Source: Bdellovibrionaceae bacterium UBA2316 (GTDB lineage: Bacteria > Bdellovibrionota > Bdellovibrionia > Bdellovibrionales > Bdellovibrionaceae). Taken from it: a DNA stretch of 63,971 nucleotides. The notes below the pieces were generated by a model, which made no database searches, was not told the origin of the DNA, and was given only the letters and a program-made list of their open reading frames with translations. The stretch lies in NCBI GenBank assembly GCA_002345205.1, contig DDVI01000094.1, positions 1 to 63,971 of the forward strand, in the 5' to 3' direction. Shown one piece after another: positions 54,293 through 62,455 of this stretch (position 1 is its first letter; each line of letters opens with the position of its first letter). Both the position numbers and the translations under genes were made by a program.

Positions 54293-55926
54293 ATTGTCAA
54301 GCTATGCGAACCAAAATTCGCAGTTTTTATAAAACCCCGATTTTTTTCGGGGTTTTTTATTTTAAGCATCAAATCATAATAATCTTTATCCAAGTTCCAA
54401 TAAATCTTAATCGAATCCACTCCAATCTCGACCCTATGGACGAACTTCTGAAGCAAACTGCGTCTGATATTGAATTCAGGATTATTTTTAATTGTGTGTC
54501 CTGCGAACTCCGCAAACTTTTCAAAGGTATCTATAGGCACAAGCCTCTCATCAATATTCAAATCCCTTATCTTTAAAAGCCCATCCTCAATCTCTTTTTT
54601 AACCAACTCAAGTTTTTCCATCTGTTTAAAGATCGGTGTGGCCGAAACCGTTTTAGGCAGCAACGATAGTCGTTCAGCTAAAGCATCTAATTGCGAACTC
54701 ACACCATAAAGTTTGGCCTTTAATTTTCCGCGCTCTGATTCTTCGTCATTATTTTTGTGGATTGCCGTCACTTTATTTTTTAAATCCACCAAAAAATTTG
54801 GGCTTTCAATAAATTTACAAAACTCACCCCATACCAAGGCTTCTGCTTTCTTTGCCTGAACTCGTGTAGGTTCACACTGGAAAGTTTTTTTGGTTAAGGT
54901 CGAATTTCTTTTAGTCGCCCACGAATGTTCATAATAGGGAACCTTGCCATTTCTGCCAGTAGCAGACTTTCCTGGCATATGGTCACCACATTTCATGCAA
55001 AAACATACGCCAGACAATAAATAGGGATGCTTGCTGGTTTCTTTTATTGGTTTAAGTCTTGAATGATTTTTGGTGAGCTTTTCGTTTGCTCGCTGAAAAA
55101 TCATCTCATCAACAATAGGTTGCCAAACGGCTTTGACTTCCTTTTGTTCGCCTTTTTGAGTGTAGGTTTTAATTCCGATATAGGCCTTGTTCCGAATAAT
55201 TGCTTGCAAGTTATCCACTGTGAAATGGCCCAGCCTCATTCTCGAACCGCCACCTTCAAGATGAGCTTTGGCCTTGTAACCATTGTCATTCATCCAACGA
55301 GCCGCACGAGACAAGCTTCCTTCTCTTAAAAATGCTTCAAAAGCAATTCTAACAGTGGTTGCATGAGGCTCATCAATGTCCAAGCTTCCATTTTTTGTGT
55401 GACACTTCTTAAAACCTAGTGGGATAGTTCCCCCGTTATAAAGGCCACGACTAGCGCGAGCTAAAATGTTTGCGGAAACTCTTTCACTGGTTTGCTTTCG
55501 TTCAAATTGGGCAAAGTTCATCAATTGAAATAACAACATCTCACCAGCGGCTGTGGTCGTATCGAAGTCTTCCCGAAGGCTCATGAAGCTGCATTTAACT
55601 TCACTCATCATGTCCCACATATTTAAAAAGTCTCGGTTGTTTCTGGAGAGCCTTGAAATTTCTGTGACCATGATAAGATTTATTTTATGTACCCTCATGT
55701 CTTTGAGCATCGCCTGCAAAGCTGGTCTATTCATGTCCTTCGCTGAAATTCCAGCATCCACATAGACATTAAAAATTTGGCCGAAGTTGGATTGTTTATT
55801 TCTATAGGCTACAGCTTCACGAAGCCGTTGCTCTTGATTTTTAATGGAGCCTTCAGGGTTTTCCGCTTGTTCTTCGGTTGAAACTCTAATGTACAAAGCA
55901 ATGTTAAAATTTTTGTTCTTAAGCAT
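54271..55926 (-). CDS. large serine recombinase converging on tRNA-Leu
   Basis: The 551-residue protein has a resolvase catalytic domain with nucleophile Ser16 (ALYIRVSTEEQ) and ISRLSRNNRD. A Recombinase domain follows (ASRGLYNGGTIPLGF, MNDNGYKAK), then a zinc-ribbon (CFCMKCGDHM and a later QCEP), a long coiled coil and a short C-terminal domain. It is probably the integrase of the element. The last seven codons (ending RRGT) are antisense to the tRNA-Leu T arm and acceptor, and the tRNA terminator is also within the ORF. It overlaps the small upstream ORF by eight bases. Large serine recombinases rarely target tRNA genes, so the placement is notable. Confidence 0.9.
   Translation of the reverse strand: MLKNKNFNIALYIRVSTEEQAENPEGSIKNQEQRLREAVAYRNKQSNFGQIFNVYVDAGISAKDMNRPALQAMLKDMRVHKINLIMVTEISRLSRNNRDFLNMWDMMSEVKCSFMSLREDFDTTTAAGEMLLFQLMNFAQFERKQTSERVSANILARASRGLYNGGTIPLGFKKCHTKNGSLDIDEPHATTVRIAFEAFLREGSLSRAARWMNDNGYKAKAHLEGGGSRMRLGHFTVDNLQAIIRNKAYIGIKTYTQKGEQKEVKAVWQPIVDEMIFQRANEKLTKNHSRLKPIKETSKHPYLLSGVCFCMKCGDHMPGKSATGRNGKVPYYEHSWATKRNSTLTKKTFQCEPTRVQAKKAEALVWGEFCKFIESPNFLVDLKNKVTAIHKNNDEESERGKLKAKLYGVSSQLDALAERLSLLPKTVSATPIFKQMEKLELVKKEIEDGLLKIRDLNIDERLVPIDTFEKFAEFAGHTIKNNPEFNIRRSLLQKFVHRVEIGVDSIKIYWNLDKDYYDLMLKIKNPEKNRGFIKTANFGSHSLTIGARRGT
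54331..54359 (+). terminator. intrinsic terminator for tRNA-Leu, lying inside the recombinase ORF
   Basis: AACCCCGA and TCGGGGTT flank a T-loop and a T-run follows. It lies 39 bases after the tRNA and also encodes residues near the C-terminus of the opposing serine recombinase. A smaller GCGAA/TTCGC hairpin precedes it. Confidence 0.85.
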
Positions 55927-56113
55927 CTGATCTCGTCCTTTTTAAAAGATAATCTTTTACAGTTGACGAGTCAGAGAGTGACTTCTTCTGGAGCTGGCAG
56001 AGTTCAATATAAATAATACTGGCCACTTCTTCAATCATTTGTTCATGCACCTTTTCATTAAATTTTTCGTTTCTTAAGTTTATTACTTCGATCTCGTCCC
56101 ATTTTTTATTCAT
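55919..56113 (-). CDS. small acidic helical protein coupled to the recombinase
   Basis: The 64-residue protein is helical and charged, with no recognised family. AGGGA six bases before the ATG and an eight-base overlap with the recombinase start suggest it is real and co-translated. By position it could be an excision or accessory factor of the recombinase, but nothing in the sequence proves this. Confidence 0.6.
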   Translation of the reverse strand: MNKKWDEIEVINLRNEKFNEKVHEQMIEEVASIIYIELCQLQKKSLSDSSTVKDYLLKRTRSDA

Positions 56114-56170
56114 GAGCTATCCCTATTTTTTATGGATATACTCAACTCATCACACAATACTTCTCGCACT

Positions 56171-56291
56171 TTTGCCGCCGCTAAGACTTACCAAATACCT
56201 TTCGATCCGTGACCCCTTTCCACCACATCGTTGGGGGGGAGGGGTCACGGAAAAAGAAAGGTAAAAATGAGTCACTCATTGCGGCGGCAAA
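56171..56291. repeat. three nested inverted repeats plus a palindrome (121 bases)
   Basis: The outer arms TTTGCCGCCGC (56171-56181) and GCGGCGGCAAA (56281-56291) are perfect. The middle arms are TACCTTTC (56196-56203) and GAAAGGTA (56256-56263). The inner arms are CCGTGACCCCT (56207-56217) and AGGGGTCACGG (56240-56250) around a G-rich loop. The palindrome AATGAGT-C-ACTCATT lies between the middle and outer right arms (56266-56280). AAATACCTT is also directly repeated (56193 and 56289). No long ORF covers it. Candidates are a structured RNA, a transfer or replication origin, or the recombinase's own att or regulatory site. Confidence 0.8.
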
Positions 56292-56346
56292 TACCTTAAA
56301 TCAAAAATAAATTTCAAATTTTTCCTAATCATTTAACGCAATTACT

Positions 56347-56423
56347 CAGTATTCCCACCGGGCATATTGGTGGGCATACTGTTTTCCTAGTTAAAAGCCA
56401 AAGTGTTCCTAGTGGGAACACTT
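56347..56423. repeat. two further strong hairpins of the structured hub
   Basis: Hairpin A (56347-56381): CAGTAT, one mismatch, CCCACC, a nine-base loop, GGTGGG, one mismatch, ATACTG. Hairpin B (56401-56423): AAGTGTTCC and GGAACACTT with a five-base loop; a second GGGAACACT follows at 56426-56434 and could compete for the left arm. GGGCATA is also directly repeated within hairpin A. Confidence 0.75.
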
Positions 56424-56457
56424 CAGGGAACACTATTTTGTGAAGTCTTCGCGTGAC

Positions 56458-56484
56458 GAAGTCTTTAACAAAGACTTCTTTTTT
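56458..56484 (+). terminator. plus-strand intrinsic terminator ending the structured hub
   Basis: GAAGTCTTT and AAAGACTTC form a perfect nine-pair stem with a three-base loop, followed by six T. No plus-strand gene of normal size precedes it, so it implies a plus-strand RNA made from the structured region. An extra GAAGTCTTCG copy at 56442-56451 allows an alternative pairing. Confidence 0.75.
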
Positions 56485-56513
56485 AGATTTTTGATTTCAT
56501 TTTGATCACCTCC
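56483..56513 (-). promoter_or_regulatory. perfect ribosome binding site with five-codon leader ORF
   Basis: On the minus strand GGAGGTGATC (56504-56513) is complementary over ten bases to the usual 3' end of 16S rRNA. Eight bases after GGAGG comes ATG at 56498-56500, opening MKSKI then TAA (56483-56485). The competing hairpins follow downstream, and then the small ORF and recombinase. It looks like a leader-peptide arrangement; alternatively the plus-strand RNA carries a copy of the anti-Shine-Dalgarno tail. Confidence 0.45.
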
Positions 56514-56635
56514 GATAAAGTGATCTATTAGCAAGATCGTGCCAATTAATTTTGAATTTAAATGCAGATGTAACTATTTGATCTGACTGCGGACAAGGAT
56601 TTGGTGGGGTCAAAATGTTTTCTTATTTTTGATAG

Positions 56636-56666
56636 AGTCTCTCAAAAATGAGAGACTTATTTTTTT
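56636..56666 (+). terminator. plus-strand intrinsic terminator beside the HNH gene
   Basis: AGTCTCTCA, AAAA, TGAGAGACT then TATTTTTTT. The T-tract is only on the plus strand, while the adjacent HNH gene is on the minus strand, so this may end a second short plus-strand RNA (from about 56490) or insulate the HNH gene from antisense transcription. Confidence 0.7.
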
Positions 56667-56677
56667 GGAAATTTATT

Positions 56678-56998
56678 TTATGATCCGAACTTTTGAACAT
56701 GAATTCTAACAATGTCAGCCACTGTCTCTATTTTTATATTTCGACTCACACAGTACGAAGAAGTAAGCCACTGGCTTAAAGATTTAGTCCCCTTGCTCGA
56801 ATTGCAACTTCTACAGCATCTAGCAATATTCTCAGGACAAATAATTTTTACGTCATTAATGATGTGTTCCCAAGACCCGATTGATTTTTGACCGTTTCTT
56901 ATTAGTTCACAATGACAATAAATACATTTTTTATCGCGCTCAAAAACCAACTTGGCTAAATCAAGAGGAATTCCCCATCTATTTTTATATATATTCAT
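56678..56998 (-). CDS. small HNH-type endonuclease-like protein
   Basis: The 106-residue protein has CIYCHCEL, a WEHIIND motif and ARCCRSCNSSKG: two CxxC pairs around the conserved His and Asn of the HNH/beta-beta-alpha-metal fold. It starts 73 bases after the helicase stop on the same strand, so it is the second gene of that operon. It is likely a DNA nuclease; whether it acts with the helicase is unknown. Confidence 0.8.
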   Translation of the reverse strand: MNIYKNRWGIPLDLAKLVFERDKKCIYCHCELIRNGQKSIGSWEHIINDVKIICPENIARCCRSCNSSKGTKSLSQWLTSSYCVSRNIKIETVADIVRIHVQKFGS

Positions 56999-57071
56999 AA
57001 AATTCTAATTTACGCTTAATCATATTTAAAATATGTTTTCGCAGTAGACAACCGAGCATCACAAAATGTCT

Positions 57072-60000
57072 TCATTTCATAAACCAAGATGGTCTATTAT
57101 CTGTGGTTTTTGAGCCGTTTTGAGCAAAGGTGAACCTGAATCCATATTTCTTTAGAATTGCCACCAAACCTTGCAACTCCTGACTTCCAACAATCCACAG
57201 AGCGCCTTTATATTCTCTCTTATCTCGTACATCCAAACCGAGAGCTGCTAGCTGGTCTTTAATGTTTTCACTAGTGATATCCTTTGCCCAGACATCATCG
57301 ACTGTTAAGAGACTTGGCACTTTACTAATTTCAGAGCTAGAAGTCTGAGCAATGTGCTTTAAAGGTACTTCCTCGATAATTTCCTCTTGAAAATTATTCT
57401 CATCAATTTGTGCTTCAGGTACATTTTTTTGGCTGAATTCGCTTGATACAGGAAGGATTTTCATTCTACTTAATAAATCCCAAAGTCCTTCTAAAGCAGT
57501 TTCACGATCAAGAGCATATTCACTTCCGCGAATCCGATAAAACACCCAGCCACATCTCTCTAGATCTCTTTGTCTAGCCATGTCCTTTTCAAACTGATCT
57601 GGGCCATGCCATCTGTCGCCATCACATTCAACAGCAATCCGTCCCGCTATTCCTTCAACAACTAGATCTATTCTTCGCCCATTGACCTCGTATTGCGGTA
57701 TTACTCTATATCCTTTACTGTGTATTTGTAGAAAGACATCAACTTCAAACCAACTATCAAATGGCGCAGGAGGATTAACGACTGACTTCTCAGCACTATG
57801 GTGGATAAGTTTAATGTCTTCAATATTAATATTTCCAACTTCAGATTGATCCATTTTTGGGTTTTGGCAGTAGTCAAGTAGCCTGTAGCGCATACATTCA
57901 GGATTAAGTTCGTTCAAGGTAATCGAATGAAAAAGGAACATTTGTTCTTTAGCGCGGCTGGCAGCAACATTAAATCTTCTTTTATCTTTTTCTTTTGTAA
58001 GAGCTGCAACACGACGGCCTTCTTCTAGTGCGCTGACAAGAGATAAAAGCATTATATCTCTTTCATCTCCTTGAAATGCATAAGCATCACCACAGACTAT
58101 TTCACGATCTTCGATCTCTGTAGCGCCAATTTTATCTATGAGTAACCTTTCAATTTCTTTAGCCTGCCATTCGCCCTGCAAACTGATGACTCCAATTGAT
58201 TTACCTACATAAAGTGGGTCTTTTATTAATTCATTAATCTTATTAACAATTGCTTCGGCCTCTGGTGTATTAATTCGTTTCGTATCTGAGCCTGAAACAT
58301 ACCCTTCTCTGACGTGAAAAGTGGAGACAACAGGAGTAAGTCTATTACTTCCAAATTGTTTCAGGGGTATTAAGGGTTCTGATGAATAGCAAAGATTGTT
58401 AGAAAATTGTATAATCTCAGGCATGCACCGAAAATGCTCACGAAGTCTTATTCTTCCGCCATACCTAACATCTGCAATATCAAAGAAGCTATTATCAGGA
58501 CCAATAATATCGGAACGTGGGACATCCCCCAAATACCTTTGATGAATTGAATATAGGCCATCTCTATCTAAGCCAATATTGTCTGGGCTAATTTGTTTAT
58601 CATCACCCACAACAACAATTTTTTTCCCAATGTATTGAAGAAATATAGCTTCTGGCCCTGACTGACTTGCCTCATCTAAAATTACAACATCAAAGGCCTC
58701 GGGCACAATTTCTACAACCTCAGCAACTTTATGTATTGGCATAATCCACGCAGGAATTGCTGGACGACAAGATTCCATGTGTTTTCTTGCATCTTTTCGG
58801 TGTCGATTTGCATGCTTGCCTGTGCCTTTACCAATTCTTGCTACCGCTCTTTGCCAGGCTACTAATGACTCTCTCTGGTCCTGACCAAATCTTTTATCAT
58901 TCGAAAAGCACTCTAACCACGCCAGCTCAGATGCTAATCTACTTGTGGTTGCCTGAATTTCTTTTCTAGTATGCTCTAGTTGATAGTTGAGTTGTTTTAA
59001 GTGCCTTGGGTCACTCTGGTGTGAAATCCATTTTTGAGTTCTTTTAAATGTAATAGCATTATCAATACATCTAAATCGTTCTAGCCAGACATTATCTTCA
59101 GGAGAATTGGAAAAACTATTTAGCAATTTCGGCAACTGCCTTTTAAATGAAACTAAAACTGAACTATAATTATTTAACATTGATTGCTTCATTTTTAAGT
59201 CAGCTATCTCATTCAATATCGAACTGATTTCTGTATTCTTACGATCTACTATTGCAGTTTTTAACTTGTTATAGATTTCTGGGGCTGATTGTTTTTCATC
59301 ATTTAAGAACAAAGACTTATTTTCAATTTGCTTCCTTACTTTATCAAGGTCTAAAGCCGTTAGCGAGTACGATAGGTTGTTGATTAAGTCAAGTAAGCTA
59401 GCAACGTTTTTCTCTGTGGTACATGACGGAACCAGATTTTCGATGATTGAGATAGACTTGCACAGTGCGAATATCTCTTCTAGTTGTAATAAAACCTCTT
59501 GTGCTTGAGCAGCCTTCAAAAAAAGATTTTTTGATTCAAGCTCTACCAATCCGTCCCAAAGAATAACAAACTCTTCAAGAAGGGATTCTGCTTGCAAATA
59601 TGCCTCTAATGGAATTAATGTTTCTCTATACTGGCGACATGAAATATCATCAACAAATACTTCTTTAAAAATGAACTCAGCATCTACAATTACTTTAGGT
59701 TTAAATATCCAGAACCCAAAACCTTTTCCTGAGTAAAAATGTGTCAAGAGGTTTTTCACGTGCAGTCTTACCTGGCGAATTGGATACTTCTCGATCCCAC
59801 TAACTCTCTTTGGTAATTTATCTTTTAAGTTTTCTTTTTTATTTAGTATTGCTTTGGTTTCATCGAGCCTTTTTTTCCAGACTGACTCTTTGCCAATCAT
59901 TACATCATTAATGGCTTTTGAATGCCAGTGTGAACTCGACAATGACAAGCCTCGAATGCCTGAACGAACCGCATCGATCATTTGCTTAAGTTTTTCTAAT

Positions 60001-61862
60001 TCTTCACCTCTTAAATGGGTTAAATTAATTTTTTCTCTTGCCCGGCTTTGCTCCAAAATGGACCTGATGTTTTCTTCTTCGATGAAATGCCTTTGAATTT
60101 CTAATATTTTTGTTAAGTCTTCATTTTCAAATGAGAACCGATCCAAGTCTGTTGGAAATTTTATAACTTCAGGATACAATTCCAAAAATTCAAGCAGGTT
60201 TTTACTATTAATTTCAGTTGATTTTTCAATCTCATCTTCAAGCCAGGCGAAATTTTCTTCTTCATTTTTAAGCTGTTTTGCGATTGATTCAATAGTTCCT
60301 GAATATCTACCATTGATTTTGTCGTGAATATAAACATCTTTTTCACGAATTTCTCGTATTTGAGATATAATGTCAGCGTACTGTCGTTTTTTTTGAGACA
60401 ATTCATTTTTAAAGTCTAATACTTTTTTGGAGCTGTCATCACTATTCCAAGAATTGTACTTAGATAGAATCCCATATACTGAGTCTTCTAGTGCCTTCAT
60501 TGAAATATTGTCACTTCCTAATAATTCAACGCAAAGAGGTGCGACATCTTTTGGGATTTTCTTTTTTAGTACGTTAAGGGCTCTGTTTGTATGACTTGTG
60601 ACTAATATCCTTTGCCCCTGTGCGAGCAGGTGGCAAATAAGATTAGCTATTGTGTGTGACTTTCCCGTGCCTGGCGGTCCTTGGACAAGAACAGCAGAGT
60701 TAGTTCGTAGTTTTTCTGCAATTTCTTTCTGCTCTCTATTTGCATCTAAAGGAAAATAGATTTCAAAGCCATCTTTATTGGATAAATTTTGCTTTGGTTC
60801 ACTGTTATGGTTATGTGATCCATCGTTTCTAATTCCAACAACTGCTAAAATGCCCTCTGGAATGCTAGATACTGATTGTATCGAATTTAATAAATTGTCG
60901 TAAACTTTCAGCAATGACCTATCAGAACTTTTCCGCAAGATTAAGTATGGCGAATATATGGCCTGAGGTTTTGCCGACATTGTAATGTCTTTATGTAATT
61001 CACTTTCGTGATACTGACCATCACCAGTAGGCATTGCGTGAATATATGACTTGATTAGCTCATGGATAGATATGCCATCCCAAATCTTGTCTTCGCATTC
61101 GCTCATTAGATTTTCAATTGCTATTGAGTTTTCAGGTATGGGTCTATCGACTACTTCGAGCATGTCTTGCTCAAGATTTAATTTTATGCCTTCAGATGTT
61201 CCACTGACTGTTAGACGTCCACTTTTCTGATCAAAATGGATAGTGGCGGAAGTTGTAAATAGATGTCTTTTGATATCTTGGCTTCCATTTCTGAATTTTA
61301 GAAGTCCAAATCCAATTATAAGCTCAAAGCCTTCGCCGAATTTCTTATGCTTCTGATAGATAGAAAATAATTTTTTATAAACCAATTCAAAATTTTTTTC
61401 AGTTTTGTCGTGTTCGGCCCACGCTTTCCACTTATTCTCAATATATTCATTAAATTGCTTTTCAATATTTGGATGATCTTGGAGGTTTAATACTTCGGTC
61501 TCATTTTCACCAGCCTTTGCTTTCTCGATAATAATTGAATTTAGAAGGCGCGGAGAAGAACTTGAGTCGATTATAGTTTCTTTTACTACCCAAAGATCTA
61601 ACTCCGTTGATAGCGGCGGAGGAGACACTCGCTTAGGCTTTCTTAATTCTATCCAATCTTCTGTTGGATCATTTTCAGAGTTAAATGGTGTCCATGTAAT
61701 ACACTTAACACCACTAATTTTAGGAAGATCTGAGAGTCCAATAAAATCTTCGTAACTTTCCATATCACGAATGACTTTGCTTCGTTGCTGGATAAATTCA
61801 CGAAGATAAGTAAATAATTTGGTTGCGCGATTTCTCGCGATATCTTGTGGTGATTCAGACAC
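57072..61862 (-). CDS. SF1 helicase fused to MTES_1575-like nuclease, putative defence protein
   Basis: The 1596-residue protein has an N-terminal region of about 380 residues of unknown fold. A DNA2/UPF1-type SF1 helicase follows: Walker A QGPPGTGKSHTIANL (about 397), a long coiled-coil insertion (480-950), motif II VVILDEASQSGP (about 1059), then YAFQGDERDIML and RRFNVAASRAKEQMF. Next is a Vsr/MTES_1575-type nuclease (about 1367-1455) with RIDLVVEG, AVECDGDRWHGP and DLERCGWVFYRIRGS, and a C-terminal domain ending FRFTFAQNGSK. The layout resembles single-gene antiphage helicase-nucleases such as those with DUF4011-helicase-Vsr organisation. DNA or RNA substrate is unknown. Confidence 0.88.
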   Translation of the reverse strand: MSESPQDIARNRATKLFTYLREFIQQRSKVIRDMESYEDFIGLSDLPKISGVKCITWTPFNSENDPTEDWIELRKPKRVSPPPLSTELDLWVVKETIIDSSSSPRLLNSIIIEKAKAGENETEVLNLQDHPNIEKQFNEYIENKWKAWAEHDKTEKNFELVYKKLFSIYQKHKKFGEGFELIIGFGLLKFRNGSQDIKRHLFTTSATIHFDQKSGRLTVSGTSEGIKLNLEQDMLEVVDRPIPENSIAIENLMSECEDKIWDGISIHELIKSYIHAMPTGDGQYHESELHKDITMSAKPQAIYSPYLILRKSSDRSLLKVYDNLLNSIQSVSSIPEGILAVVGIRNDGSHNHNSEPKQNLSNKDGFEIYFPLDANREQKEIAEKLRTNSAVLVQGPPGTGKSHTIANLICHLLAQGQRILVTSHTNRALNVLKKKIPKDVAPLCVELLGSDNISMKALEDSVYGILSKYNSWNSDDSSKKVLDFKNELSQKKRQYADIISQIREIREKDVYIHDKINGRYSGTIESIAKQLKNEEENFAWLEDEIEKSTEINSKNLLEFLELYPEVIKFPTDLDRFSFENEDLTKILEIQRHFIEEENIRSILEQSRAREKINLTHLRGEELEKLKQMIDAVRSGIRGLSLSSSHWHSKAINDVMIGKESVWKKRLDETKAILNKKENLKDKLPKRVSGIEKYPIRQVRLHVKNLLTHFYSGKGFGFWIFKPKVIVDAEFIFKEVFVDDISCRQYRETLIPLEAYLQAESLLEEFVILWDGLVELESKNLFLKAAQAQEVLLQLEEIFALCKSISIIENLVPSCTTEKNVASLLDLINNLSYSLTALDLDKVRKQIENKSLFLNDEKQSAPEIYNKLKTAIVDRKNTEISSILNEIADLKMKQSMLNNYSSVLVSFKRQLPKLLNSFSNSPEDNVWLERFRCIDNAITFKRTQKWISHQSDPRHLKQLNYQLEHTRKEIQATTSRLASELAWLECFSNDKRFGQDQRESLVAWQRAVARIGKGTGKHANRHRKDARKHMESCRPAIPAWIMPIHKVAEVVEIVPEAFDVVILDEASQSGPEAIFLQYIGKKIVVVGDDKQISPDNIGLDRDGLYSIHQRYLGDVPRSDIIGPDNSFFDIADVRYGGRIRLREHFRCMPEIIQFSNNLCYSSEPLIPLKQFGSNRLTPVVSTFHVREGYVSGSDTKRINTPEAEAIVNKINELIKDPLYVGKSIGVISLQGEWQAKEIERLLIDKIGATEIEDREIVCGDAYAFQGDERDIMLLSLVSALEEGRRVAALTKEKDKRRFNVAASRAKEQMFLFHSITLNELNPECMRYRLLDYCQNPKMDQSEVGNINIEDIKLIHHSAEKSVVNPPAPFDSWFEVDVFLQIHSKGYRVIPQYEVNGRRIDLVVEGIAGRIAVECDGDRWHGPDQFEKDMARQRDLERCGWVFYRIRGSEYALDRETALEGLWDLLSRMKILPVSSEFSQKNVPEAQIDENNFQEEIIEEVPLKHIAQTSSSEISKVPSLLTVDDVWAKDITSENIKDQLAALGLDVRDKREYKGALWIVGSQELQGLVAILKKYGFRFTFAQNGSKTTDNRPSWFMK

Positions 61863-61993
61863 GTTGTTTTACCTCTGGGTACTTGTCGGATTAATTATGA
61901 AATACTTTAGTGTTTACTTATAGTTAAGAGAGTCTTGAGATTGAAGATGGGAATTCAACTGTCTGATTTTACTTATCTTTTTAAAAGGTGCAA

Positions 61994-62030
61994 AAATAGA
62001 CTTGAAAAAATCTATAAATAGACCGATAAT
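61994..62030 (+). promoter_or_regulatory. promoter and direct-repeat operator of the Xre/RES module
   Basis: -35 TTGAAA (62002-62007) and -10 GATAAT (62025-62030) are 17 bases apart. AAATAGAC occurs at 61994-62001 and again at 62016-62023, 22 bases apart (two helical turns) and flanking the -35. TCTAT at 62011-62015 mirrors ATAGA. This fits autorepression by the antitoxin. Confidence 0.7.
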
Positions 62031-62047
62031 AGCAAAGGGAGACAATT

Positions 62048-62455
62048 ATGACAGCAGCCGTCGTTACTTTAATAAGCCAGCTACAAGATCCTAAAAAAGA
62101 GGTAGTTTTGATTCGTAAAGGATTAAAGGCTAGTTTGATTGAGGCCTTTCTAAATCAAGAGGGATTTCTTGTTAAAGATGTTCTTGAAAGACTGGATATT
62201 TCTGCTTCTACTTATTTTGCTAAAAAAAAGGGACAGAAACCACTTGATACATACACAACAGAAAAGTTCATTCGTTTGATTCAAGTTATGCTCAAGGCTT
62301 CAAAGGTCTTAGGTGAAAAGGAAGCTAAAAATTGGCTATATAGACCAATTCCATCTTTAGGAAACGAGTTACCAATTGATTTATTAGACACCGAGCCCGG
62401 CCATAGATTAGTTGAACAGACGCTTTTGCAAATTGAACATGGTGTGTACTCATAA
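62048..62455 (+). CDS. Xre/MbcA/ParS-like antitoxin (DUF2384)
   Basis: The 135-residue protein has an Xre-like N-terminal DNA-binding half (EAFLNQEGFLVKDVLERLDI, STYFAKKKGQK) and a C-terminal toxin-binding half (KVLGEKEAKNWLYRPIPSLG, PIDLLDTEPGHRLVEQTL) typical of antitoxins paired with RES toxins. GGGAGA five bases before the ATG fixes the start. Its stop overlaps the toxin ATG (TAATG). Confidence 0.88.
   Translation: MTAAVVTLISQLQDPKKEVVLIRKGLKASLIEAFLNQEGFLVKDVLERLDISASTYFAKKKGQKPLDTYTTEKFIRLIQVMLKASKVLGEKEAKNWLYRPIPSLGNELPIDLLDTEPGHRLVEQTLLQIEHGVYS

Noticed and set aside
56114..57071. Retron or IscB/omega-RNA locus
   Set aside because: No reverse transcriptase is present, and the HNH protein (106 residues) lacks the RuvC parts of IscB-type nucleases.
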